Shown in pieces: positions 56,496-64,000 of a DNA stretch of 64,000 nt. The stretch's first letter is position 1, and every line of letters begins with the position of its first letter. The notes under the pieces were generated by a model, which worked only from the letters and a program-made list of their open reading frames with translations, did no database searches and was not told the origin of the DNA. Location: positions 248,001 to 312,000 of the forward strand of contig CAVCEE010000001.1 of NCBI GenBank assembly GCA_963601185.1, read 5' to 3'. The translations under genes were made by a program, and so were the position numbers. This DNA is from Limisoma sp963601185. GTDB lineage: Bacteria > Bacteroidota > Bacteroidia > Bacteroidales > Muribaculaceae.

Positions 56496-57962
56496 ATGAA
56501 AAAATCTACGATTTTCCTGTTGTGTGCATTGACGGCAGTGTCCGCCTTTGCAGACGACTATGCAACCGACGGCTCGGGTAAGTCCTATACCCTTGAGTCG
56601 CTGTCGGCAATCAGTGGCAGTGGTGTGACCAAGAATGGCAAGGTCTACACGATGGCAAACAGTGTGACAATCGCCGCCGGCGATAAGTTCGCCATCGAAA
56701 GTGGCGCGACAATCAAGATGGGCGACGCAGTGGAGTTGCGCATCAGCGGCGAGGCAAATATGGTTGTCGACGAAAACAGCCGTGTGCTTGTGACTCGCAA
56801 TGCCGACACCGACGAGCCAAAGGGCATCGTGCTTGCTGGCGACAGCGAGCAGCCAGCGTCGTTCAACAACTACGACTTTGAGTATGCCGGCTTGCGCAAC
56901 CTTTCGGCTGCCGGATTTAACGTGACCGGCTGTACGTTCCGCTACAACAACGGCAAGCAGACTTCGGTAGGAGCGCTCGGACTCGGCGTGGACGGTGCAT
57001 GCTTCACAGTCACCGACTGTACGTTTGAATACAACACCGTGCCGGCCATCGGCGGCGCAGCCAATGCGGCAAACGGTGTGGCAATCTACAACAGTGTGTT
57101 TACCGACAACAACACTGCCAACACCAACAAGCCTCAGATTAACCTTACCGTGGGCAACGACAACTACATCGTGATTGAGAACTGCACGATTATTGGAGCG
57201 CAGCGCACAATGGTGGGCGGTATAGTCATCGCAAATATGATTGGCTTTGAAGGCGACAACACCGTGTATATGGAAGGCAACGAAATCCGCGACAACCGCT
57301 ATGGCGTTGCTTTCTACGGCGGCTTGAACGCTACGATGATTGAGAACAAGATCATCGACAACAAGTATGATGCCAGTGCAATGACTGGTGGTGCCGGTAT
57401 CTCTATCTACGACTATGCCGGCAAGCCTAACGTTATGGCTGGACACAACACTATCAGCGGCAACCTGTGGGGCGTGTGTGTGATTGGCGGAGAGAACATC
57501 AACTTCGGCAATGTATCAGTTGACAAGACTTCCGATGACTACAACGAGGGTCACAACGTATTCTCCGACAACGGCAACGGCGGCGCACTCTATGACCTCT
57601 ACAACAACTCTGCCCTCACGGTCTATGCCCAGGGCAACAAGTGGGGTGTTGACGAGCAGACTGCCGAGAAGATTGAGACTGTAGTCTACCACAAGGCTGA
57701 CAACGCATCGCTCGGTGAGGTGATCTACACTCCGGCATGGGATGGCGAAGGCGCTGTGGCACGCATCGACAGCGACGTGAAGGCACGCTATGCCAACGGC
57801 AAGGTGATTGCCGACGGCGCATCGATTGAGGTTTACAGCGCAAGCGGCAAACTCGTAGCGAAGGCAACTGGCGTGGCGGACCTCGCAGCATTTGCCAAGG
57901 GTGTGTATGTAGTGAAAGTATCAACTACCAACGGTGCAACAACATTGAAGTGCATCCGATAG
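56496..57962 (+). CDS. Secreted right-handed beta-helix protein with T9SS sorting domain
   Basis: A 488-residue exported protein. The start MKKSTIFLLCALTAVSAFA gives a signal peptide. A longer frame overlaps the antitoxin gene and is rejected by the promoter. The body is a parallel beta-helix with pectin-lyase-like coils (NYDFEYAGLRNLSAAGFNVT, CTFRYNNGKQTSVGAL, NYIVIENCTIIGAQ, NEIRDNRYGVAFYGGLNA, NTISGNLWGVCVIGGENI). It ends with a Por/T9SS C-terminal domain (SIEVYSASGKLVAKATGVADL, TTLKCIR). It could bind or cleave polysaccharide, but no catalytic residues can be assigned. Confidence 0.85.
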   Translation: MKKSTIFLLCALTAVSAFADDYATDGSGKSYTLESLSAISGSGVTKNGKVYTMANSVTIAAGDKFAIESGATIKMGDAVELRISGEANMVVDENSRVLVTRNADTDEPKGIVLAGDSEQPASFNNYDFEYAGLRNLSAAGFNVTGCTFRYNNGKQTSVGALGLGVDGACFTVTDCTFEYNTVPAIGGAANAANGVAIYNSVFTDNNTANTNKPQINLTVGNDNYIVIENCTIIGAQRTMVGGIVIANMIGFEGDNTVYMEGNEIRDNRYGVAFYGGLNATMIENKIIDNKYDASAMTGGAGISIYDYAGKPNVMAGHNTISGNLWGVCVIGGENINFGNVSVDKTSDDYNEGHNVFSDNGNGGALYDLYNNSALTVYAQGNKWGVDEQTAEKIETVVYHKADNASLGEVIYTPAWDGEGAVARIDSDVKARYANGKVIADGASIEVYSASGKLVAKATGVADLAAFAKGVYVVKVSTTNGATTLKCIR

Positions 57963-57983
57963 CCGTAGGACGATAACGATAAC

Positions 57984-58022
57984 AAAAAAATGGGTCGAGC
58001 ATTGCGCTCGACCCGTTTTTTT
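57984..58022. terminator. Bidirectional terminator between T9SS cargo gene and ychF
   Basis: An A-run, GGGTCGAGC (57992-58000), loop ATTGC, GCTCGACCC (58006-58014) and a T-run. Confidence 0.9.
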
Positions 58023-58041
58023 GTCTTGTTTCGCAGTGGGC

Positions 58042-59145
<1,104 letters not shown>

Positions 59146-59175
59146 ATTATAATTTTGTTTTTGTCAGAATTTCTG

Positions 59176-59183
59176 CAAAGTTA
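59176..59183 (-). promoter_or_regulatory. -7 box for ychF
   Basis: Minus-strand TAACTTTG, 31 bases before the ATG at 59145. Confidence 0.45.
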
Positions 59184-59223
59184 CGAAAAATCGGGAGCAT
59201 AACATTTATGCTTGCGCAAAATA

Positions 59224-60066
59224 CTACAGTTTCCTGCGCGGAAAGGCGTCGATGAAACTGCCGGGAGTGATGTTGGTGATGGAGGTGTGACGGCTCTCGG
59301 CGTAGTCGCGGATTGTGTGGTAGGAGCGGAAAGCGATGTAGAAACTGTACACAATCTGGTGCAGTGGATAGTTCATATACTCAGTGCTTACGCGCGACTT
59401 CTCGCCGTCGGAATCCTTGTAGAAATGCGGCTGTATCGACACCACATGGTTGTCGTCGTCCACGCTGATGGTCTTCATCCACGAGTGGTCGGCGCCAGCC
59501 ACATATATCTGCCTGAAGCCTTTTGCTACGGCAAGCATGAGCGACGGGATAAGCACGTTGCGCGGACGCGGCATGCCGAGGTTCATCCGGTAGAGCAGAT
59601 GGCTCACGCAACGGCTACCCTCCACCGGGGTGAGGTTATAGCGCTCCACGGTGATGGTTGCCTTACCTGTAACTTCGGCTGGCAACTTGGCCTTGACCGG
59701 CACCAGCAGCGTCAACTGCCAGTCGGCACCTGCGATGTTCTGCCACAGCAATGCCACAGCCGGATTGCCGTTGGGGTTGAAGAAATGCGGGTCGGCAAGC
59801 ACATAGTATTCAGGCTTCAACTGATTGAACACCGGCGTGTTGGCGGCAAAGTTTACCGCCAATAGTTTTCTGTTGGTCAAAAAGTCCGAGTGGTCGGCAA
59901 TGGTCTGATTGAGCGATGGTCCGTTACCCAGCACCACCAGTTCGTCGCCCTCCGCCGCTGAGCGCGAAACGGTTGCCCTGCGCGATTTTATCAACACCTT
60001 GGCAATGCTTGCCAGCGACTGTCCGACTGCCCCGGCGGCAGTCGCCAAAGATTCGAGTTTACCCAT
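59224..60066 (-). CDS. DUF115/sialyltransferase-like Rossmann protein, GNGPSL motif
   Basis: A 280-residue cytoplasmic protein with an N-terminal amphipathic helix that may be membrane-associated (MGKLESLATAAGAVGQSLAS). Then comes the nucleotide-sugar-type motif LVVLGNGPSLNQTIADH (about residues 44-60), LLAVNFAANTPVFNQLKPEYYVLADPHFF, and a second part with VLIPSLMLAVAKGFRQIYVAGADHSW. This resembles DUF115/MptE-like and CST-type glycosyltransferase folds. A role in surface glycan modification is plausible; the donor is unknown. Neighbours are HU upstream and ychF downstream, uninformative. Confidence 0.7.
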   Translation of the reverse strand: MGKLESLATAAGAVGQSLASIAKVLIKSRRATVSRSAAEGDELVVLGNGPSLNQTIADHSDFLTNRKLLAVNFAANTPVFNQLKPEYYVLADPHFFNPNGNPAVALLWQNIAGADWQLTLLVPVKAKLPAEVTGKATITVERYNLTPVEGSRCVSHLLYRMNLGMPRPRNVLIPSLMLAVAKGFRQIYVAGADHSWMKTISVDDDNHVVSIQPHFYKDSDGEKSRVSTEYMNYPLHQIVYSFYIAFRSYHTIRDYAESRHTSITNITPGSFIDAFPRRKL

Positions 60067-60087
60067 GTAAGCGTTTGATTAATAAAG

Positions 60088-60116
60088 AAGCGTGTGGCTG
60101 AAAGAGTCACACGCTT
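60088..60116 (-). terminator. Hairpin after HU gene
   Basis: AAGCGTGTG (60088-60096) pairs with CACACGCTT (60108-60116). On the minus strand it is followed by CTTTATTAAT, a weak T-rich tract. Confidence 0.55.
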
Positions 60117-60144
60117 GTTGTCTTTTCGGTAATAATAAGATATC

Positions 60145-60417
60145 TTATTTTACTTTTGCTGCCAATTCAGCACCTGCTTTGAACTTAACAACTTTCTTTG
60201 CAGGGATGGTGATTTTTTCTTTTGTAGCAGGGTTGATACCAGTTCTTTCACCTTTTTCTACAACAGCGAATGTTCCGAAACCGATGAGAGCAACTTTGTC
60301 GTCCTTAGCCACTGCTTCAGCGATAGCGTCGAGAGTTGCATCGAGTGCGCTTTTTGCTTGTGCTTTTGTCAATTCTGCTTTTTCAGCAATTGCATTGATT
60401 AATTCTGCCTTATTCAT
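60145..60417 (-). CDS. hup: HU family DNA-binding protein
   Basis: A 90-residue nucleoid protein. The sequence MNKAELINAIAEKAELTKAQ through the beta-arm motif VALIGFGTFAVVEKGERTGINPATKEKI and C-terminal IPAKKVVKFKAGAELAAKVK is a textbook HU (R-T-G-x-N-P-A-T arm tip). Codon use is more AT-rich and biased than the neighbours, fitting a highly expressed gene. An ideal promoter lies upstream and a hairpin follows. Confidence 0.97.
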   Translation of the reverse strand: MNKAELINAIAEKAELTKAQAKSALDATLDAIAEAVAKDDKVALIGFGTFAVVEKGERTGINPATKEKITIPAKKVVKFKAGAELAAKVK

Positions 60418-60448
60418 AATAATTTATTTAGGTTTATAGATTTAATGA

Positions 60449-60479
60449 CAAATGTATGCTTTTCTGATTAATAAAACAA
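60449..60479 (-). promoter_or_regulatory. Promoter of HU gene
   Basis: Minus-strand TTG (60477-60479), a 20-base spacer and TACATTTG (60449-60456). The transcript leader is about 25 bases. The 272-base gap to the tRNA otherwise contains AT-rich sequence and the tRNA promoter. Confidence 0.65.
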
Positions 60480-60620
60480 CTAAACACAAAGAAAAATTAA
60501 AAAAAAAGATATTTTGTTTAAATAATTTGTTAATCGCATCAACATCCGCTCCAGTTCGGGGGTAGAAGCACTCGTTTTCATTCTGTTGGCAGCGGATGCC
60601 GATAAAAAAATCGCCTAAAA

Positions 60621-60652
60621 TTTGCACGGAATCAAAAATCGTACTATCTTTG
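60621..60652 (+). promoter_or_regulatory. Promoter of tRNA-Gln
   Basis: TTTG (60621-60624), a 20-base spacer and TATCTTTG (60645-60652), an ideal match, 37 bases before the tRNA. Confidence 0.7.
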
Positions 60653-60689
60653 CAACGCTTTTGGGACGATGAGTCTCTTAGGTTAGGAT

Positions 60690-60760
60690 TGTCTTATGGT
60701 GTAATGGTAGCACTGCAGTTTTTGGTTCTGCCTGTCCTGGTTCGAATCCGGGTAAGACAA
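60690..60760 (+). tRNA. tRNA-Gln (anticodon TTG)
   Basis: A cloverleaf can be drawn. Acceptor TGTCTTA (60690-60696) pairs with TAAGACA (60753-60759), discriminator A at 60760. D-arm GTG-TAATGGTAG-CAC. Anticodon stem GCAGT/TCTGC with loop TTTTGGT, anticodon TTG at 60722-60724. T-arm CCTGG-TTCGAAT-CCGGG. The T-T pair at the base of the anticodon stem is a minor irregularity. CCA is not encoded (CAC follows). Confidence 0.95.
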
Positions 60761-60763
60761 CAC

Positions 60764-60800
60764 AAAAGAGGAGCGATTCAATCGAATCGCTCCTCTTTTT
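60764..60800 (+). terminator. Terminator of tRNA-Gln
   Basis: AAAAGAGGAGCGATTC (60764-60779), loop AATC, GAATCGCTCCTCTTTT (60784-60799) and further T. A 16-bp perfect stem just 4 bases after the tRNA. Confidence 0.9.
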
Positions 60801-60869
60801 GTATGTATCTCCGGCTGCACAGACCTGCGACAGCCTGCGCGGAGAAGGTCTATGCTGAGATAGCCAGTA

Positions 60870-61012
60870 AGAGCGCGCCGTAGGTGCGTCGTGTTGATAA
60901 CCCCAGGCTTCAGCCTGGGGTAGGCTGATACCCAGTGATTTGCACCCCGTAGTGGGTGCCACCAGCATCATTCGATGCTCTGACGGTGAGGGCGGCGCCA
61001 CTTACAGGGCGC
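60870..61012. repeat. REP-like intergenic palindromic region
   Basis: A gene-free stretch with several palindromes: CCCCAGGC-ttca-GCCTGGGG (60901-60920), GCACCC-cgtagt-GGGTGC (60942-60959) and GCATC-attc-GATGC (60963-60976). It is GC-rich and framed by AGCGCGCCGTAGGTGCG and GGGCGGCGCCACTTACAGGGCGC. Similar palindromes recur between genes in Bacteroidales genomes as far as I recall. Small frames here show no coding character. Confidence 0.6.
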
Positions 61013-61046
61013 AAAAAAGGTCGGGACTCTCACGAGTTCCGACCTT
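61013..61046 (-). terminator. Terminator after yebC
   Basis: A 13-bp stem AAGGTCGGGACTC (61017-61029) and GAGTTCCGACCTT (61034-61046) with one wobble. On the minus strand it is followed by TTTTTT (plus 61013-61018). Confidence 0.85.
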
Positions 61047-61073
61047 AAATATACTTATAAACACTGTGAATTT

Positions 61074-61808
61074 TTATTCTTCGTCTTCTGTTTCGTCTTC
61101 CTTCATATTGTGGAACACGTTCTGCACGTCGTCGTCGTCCTCAAACTTTTCGAGGAGTTTCTCGATCTGTTCGCGCTGTTCTGGAGTCACTTCCTTGTAG
61201 TCGTTAGGAATGCGCTCAAACTCTGCGCTCTGGATTTCGAAGCCGTTGTCCTCTAGGTATTTCTGGATGTTGGCAAATGCGTCGAATGCGCCGTAGATGG
61301 CGATGTCTTCGCCTTCGTTTTCCACCTCGTCAACGCCGAAGTCGATAAGTTCGAGTTCGAGTTCCTCAAGGTCTACGCCCTCTTTCGGAGCAACCTTGAA
61401 CACGCATTTATGGTCGAAAAGGAAAGAAAGGCTGCCCGATGTGCCGAGCGAACCGCCGAACTTGTTGAAATAGCTGCGCACGTTGGCAACGGTACGCGTG
61501 TTGTTGTCGGTTGCAGTCTCCACTACGATGGCGATACCGTAAGGGCCGTATCCTTCGTATACGATTTCCTTGTAGTCGCTTGCATCCTTGTCTGTGGCTT
61601 TCTTGATGGCACGTTCAACGGTGTCCTTAGGCATGTTGGCTGCTTTTGCGTTCTGCAAGAGTACACGCAAGCGGGAGTTTCCGGCAGGGTCAGGGCCTGC
61701 GGCCTTGACGCAGATGGTGATTTCCTTACCGATTTTAGTGAACGTACGCGACATGTTGCCCCAACGTTTAAGTTTTCTCGCTTTGCGATATTCAAAAGCT
61801 CTTCCCAT
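61074..61808 (-). CDS. yebC: YebC/PmpR family regulator
   Basis: A 244-residue cytoplasmic protein of the YebC/TACO1 family, reported as a transcriptional regulator and more recently as a translation factor for proline-rich stretches. Hallmarks are MGRAFEYRKARKLKRWGNMSRTFTKIGKEI (in part FEYRKARK, RWGNMSRTFTKIG), RLRVLLQNAKAANMPKDTVERAIKKA, YEGYGPYGIAIVVETATDN and the GSLGTSGSLSFLFDHK motif. The C-terminus is very acidic (EDDDDVQNVFHNMKEDETEDEE). It lies 47 bases after pheT on the same strand. Confidence 0.95.
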   Translation of the reverse strand: MGRAFEYRKARKLKRWGNMSRTFTKIGKEITICVKAAGPDPAGNSRLRVLLQNAKAANMPKDTVERAIKKATDKDASDYKEIVYEGYGPYGIAIVVETATDNNTRTVANVRSYFNKFGGSLGTSGSLSFLFDHKCVFKVAPKEGVDLEELELELIDFGVDEVENEGEDIAIYGAFDAFANIQKYLEDNGFEIQSAEFERIPNDYKEVTPEQREQIEKLLEKFEDDDDVQNVFHNMKEDETEDEE

Positions 61809-61855
61809 GTTGATGATTTACTTTTTGTTATGTTATTGTTTTGTTGTTTTCTGTT

Positions 61856-64000
61856 TTACCGGAGTTGTGCGCCGAGTTGCTTTTGCAGGTTGGCGATGAT
61901 TTTGTTCATCACGGCATCGATCTGCTTGTCGTTGAGAGTCTTCTCGTCGTCCTGCAAGGTTATGCTCACGGCGTAGGATTTCTTTCCGGCTTCGAGGTTC
62001 TTGCCCTCATACACGTCGAAGAGCGATACGCTCTTGAGTAGACGCTTCTCCGAGTTGCGGATTACTGTTTCCACATCGGCAAATGTGGTGGCGGCGTCGA
62101 TGAGCAGCGCAAGGTCGCGCTTCACAGGCATCGACTTCGGAAGGTCGGTGTATTCCACCTTCTTCTTCAGAGCCATCTTTACCAGTGCGTTCCAGTTGAG
62201 TTCCGCGAAGTAGACAGGTTGGCTGATGTCGGCCTTCTTGAGCATCTTGTGGCTCACCACGCCGGCGTAGCCGATGAGTTTGCCGCCACGGTTGGTGTAT
62301 TCGAGACACGCCGAGAAAAGGTCGTTGGATGTTTGCTTCACAACGAGTTCCTTGGCAGTGATGCCGAGGCGTGAGAACACGTTTTCAACAGCCGCCTTAA
62401 GGTCGAACACTGTCGATTTCTGTGCCGGGGCAGTCCAGTTGGCAGTGCGGAGGTCGCCCGTCATCCAGAGTCCGAGGTGCGACTCCTCAGAGAACTGCGC
62501 CAACGGCTTCTCTTCGGTCGATTCAGCCTGTGGATTGAAATGGTATACGTTGCCGAACTCATACATTGTGAGGTTGGCGTTCTTGCGGTTGATGTTGTGC
62601 GCGAGACTCTCCAAACCGCCGAAAATCAGTGTTTGGCGAAGCACGGCGAGGTCATTGCTCAACGGGTTGAGCAGACGCACGCAGTTGTCGAGCGGATAAG
62701 TCTCCAGCCCGTCGTAGTAACTTACGGCAGTGAGCGAGTTGTTCATAATCTCGTGGTAGCCGGCAGCAGTGAGTTGCTCCGACACGAGGCACTGCAACTG
62801 ATGAGCGTCGTCGTTAGGCTGTCGGTAGGACAGCGATGAATGGAGCGTTTCGCCAAATTCTACGTTGTTGTAGCCGTAGATGCGGAGCACGTCCTCCACC
62901 ACGTCGCACGGACGCGTCACGTCGACACGGTAGGTAGGCACGCGGAGCGTAACCGCGTCGTCGCTTTCGCTCTCGATTTCCATCTCGAGGGCAGAGAGTA
63001 TGGTTTTCACAAGATCCTTATCAAGAGCCTTGCCGATAAGACGGGTCATATAGTCGAACGACAGTTCCACGCGCGGACGTTCAACCGGCGCAGGATAGTA
63101 GTCGAAGATGTCGCCGCAGATTTCGCCTCCTGCCAGTTCCTTGACGAGGAGAGCGGCAATCTTGAGCGCGTAGATGGCGTTGTTGGCATCCACGCCGCGC
63201 TCGTAGCGGAACGAAGCGTCGGTGTTGAGAGCCTGGCGGCGTGCAGTTTTGCGCACCCATGTCGGGTGGAAGCAAGCCGACTCAAGGAACACGTCGGTGG
63301 TAGCCTCAGTCACACCAGAGTCGAGACCGCCGAACACGCCGGCGATACACATAGGCTCTTCTGCGTTGCAAATCATAAGGTCGCGGTCGCTCATTGTGCG
63401 CTCCACGCCGTCGAGAGTCACGAACTTCGAGCCTTCAACAGCCTGGCGTACCACAATCTTGTCGCCCTTCACCTTTGCCAAGTCGAAGCAGTGCAGCGGC
63501 TGGCAGAAAGCGTTGAGCACGAAGTTGGTGATGTCCACGATGTTGTTGATTGGTCGCTGGCCGATTGCGCTGAGGTAGTTGCGCAGCCATTCAGGGCTCT
63601 CGGCAACCTTTACGTTGCGTACGGTCAGACCGGCATAGCGGATTGTAGCCTCCGGGCATTTCACCTCAACAGGGATAGCGCCGTCGGCACGGTCGGAAGC
63701 GAAAGCCTCGACCGAAGGACGGTGAAGGTTGGCTTCCAAGCCCTGAGCCTTCATCCAGGCAGCGAGGTCGCGCGCCACACCGTAGTGCGATGCTGCGTCG
63801 ATGCGGTTAGGTGTGAGGTCGACCTCAAACATATAGTCGTCCTTCACGTTATAGTATTCTTTTGCCGGGGTGCCTGGCTTCACCGTGTCGGGAAGTTCGA
63901 TGATGCCGGCGTGCGACGTGCCCACGCCAATTTCGTCTTCGGCGCAAATCATGCCGAACGACTCGACACCGCGGATTTTCGACTTCTTGATTGCAAATTC
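61856..64000 (-). CDS. pheT: Phenylalanyl-tRNA synthetase beta subunit, N-terminus outside window
   Basis: Beta chain of the (alpha-beta)2 enzyme charging tRNA-Phe. The window holds 714 residues up to the stop. The frame is open through base 64000 (EFAIKKSKIRGVESFGMICA...), inside the OB-fold tRNA-binding domain, so roughly the first 100 or so residues are missing. Present are the B3/B4 editing domain (YAGLTVRNVKVAESPEWLR, ITNFVLNAFCQPLHCFDL), the B5 domain, the catalytic-like core (MNNSLTAVSYYDGLETYPL, LNPLSNDLAVLRQTLI) and the C-terminal FDX-ACB domain (DLPKSMPVKRDLALLID, VSLFDVYEG). Confidence 0.95.
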   Translation of the reverse strand, partial: EFAIKKSKIRGVESFGMICAEDEIGVGTSHAGIIELPDTVKPGTPAKEYYNVKDDYMFEVDLTPNRIDAASHYGVARDLAAWMKAQGLEANLHRPSVEAFASDRADGAIPVEVKCPEATIRYAGLTVRNVKVAESPEWLRNYLSAIGQRPINNIVDITNFVLNAFCQPLHCFDLAKVKGDKIVVRQAVEGSKFVTLDGVERTMSDRDLMICNAEEPMCIAGVFGGLDSGVTEATTDVFLESACFHPTWVRKTARRQALNTDASFRYERGVDANNAIYALKIAALLVKELAGGEICGDIFDYYPAPVERPRVELSFDYMTRLIGKALDKDLVKTILSALEMEIESESDDAVTLRVPTYRVDVTRPCDVVEDVLRIYGYNNVEFGETLHSSLSYRQPNDDAHQLQCLVSEQLTAAGYHEIMNNSLTAVSYYDGLETYPLDNCVRLLNPLSNDLAVLRQTLIFGGLESLAHNINRKNANLTMYEFGNVYHFNPQAESTEEKPLAQFSEESHLGLWMTGDLRTANWTAPAQKSTVFDLKAAVENVFSRLGITAKELVVKQTSNDLFSACLEYTNRGGKLIGYAGVVSHKMLKKADISQPVYFAELNWNALVKMALKKKVEYTDLPKSMPVKRDLALLIDAATTFADVETVIRNSEKRLLKSVSLFDVYEGKNLEAGKKSYAVSITLQDDEKTLNDKQIDAVMNKIIANLQKQLGAQLR

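Noticed and set aside
60678..61001. Small frames overlapping tRNA-Gln and the palindrome cluster
   Set aside because: They cross a clear tRNA and its terminator, and consist of palindromic repeat sequence.

Overview
The window looks like a chromosomal segment of a gut-type Bacteroidales bacterium, with Muribaculaceae, Prevotellaceae or Bacteroidaceae as the plausible families. Four things point there: promoters with a -7 box of the form TAnnTTTG and a TTG about 20 bases upstream (no E. coli-like -10 boxes); several Bacteroidetes-restricted families (DUF1573, DUF3467, GIN/DUF2807, DUF2027-Smr, EFR1 ferredoxin, GH97, Imm17); secreted proteins that seem to end in type IX secretion (T9SS) C-terminal domains; and outer-membrane barrels ending in F. 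Genes are GC-rich and densely packed, with many 4-base ATGA stop/start overlaps. The family placement is inference.

Layout. 1-3.3 kb: two DUF1573 proteins (one cut by the left edge), DUF3467 and cysS. 3.3-6.2 kb: an accessory stretch with a possible small RNA, a YiiX-type cysteine hydrolase lipoprotein, a phage-like M15 peptidase/holin pair, and an Abi_2/HEPN defence gene behind a short promoter-hairpin-T-tract leader. 6.2-11.4 kb (minus): envelope genes (flippase-like proteins, GIN domain) and dusB, with tandem 76-base palindromic repeats that carry a promoter. 11.5-17.6 kb (minus): folK, infB, nusA, rimP and, separately, xerD. 17.7-24.9 kb (plus): aroQ, pyk, an O-methyltransferase, a 781-residue protein of unknown function, a small membrane protein, ald and rbfA. 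24.9-30.6 kb: a LolC/E-like permease, a large T9SS cargo protein, a viroplasmin-RNase H, a small membrane protein and rubrerythrin.

30.7-39.8 kb (minus): a second T9SS cargo protein, an outer-membrane barrel coupled to a 995-residue TPR protein, nhaA and a PorT-like barrel. 40-42 kb (plus): tsaE, an Imm17-type protein and a CobW GTPase with a His/Asp-rich segment. 42.1-43 kb: a toxin-antitoxin-like pair. 43-46 kb: speA and truA. 46-48 kb: a GH97 alpha-glucosidase. 48.2-50.2 kb: a truncated antitoxin remnant, DUF2027-Smr and an EFR1 flavodoxin-ferredoxin. 50.2-55.6 kb (minus): folA, thyA, an AlbA_2/Schlafen-type protein, and a Tat-exported aldo/keto reductase with a ferredoxin partner. 55.7-58 kb: a HigBA-like module with a palindromic operator and a third T9SS cargo protein. 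58-64 kb (minus): ychF, a GNGPSL-motif protein, HU, yebC and the 3' part of pheT, with a plus-strand tRNA-Gln and a REP-like palindromic region among them.

Most of the window is core housekeeping: translation factors, tRNA modification, folate/thymidylate synthesis, glycolysis and polyamine synthesis. Small defence or mobile modules sit in the gaps: Abi, two toxin-antitoxin pairs, a dead antitoxin, AlbA_2, an orphan immunity protein and a lysis pair. No complete prophage, insertion sequence or CRISPR array was seen. The most interesting candidates are the Abi gene with its terminator-ended leader RNA, the lysis pair beside a cysteine hydrolase, the promoter-carrying palindromic repeat, and the 781-residue orphan.
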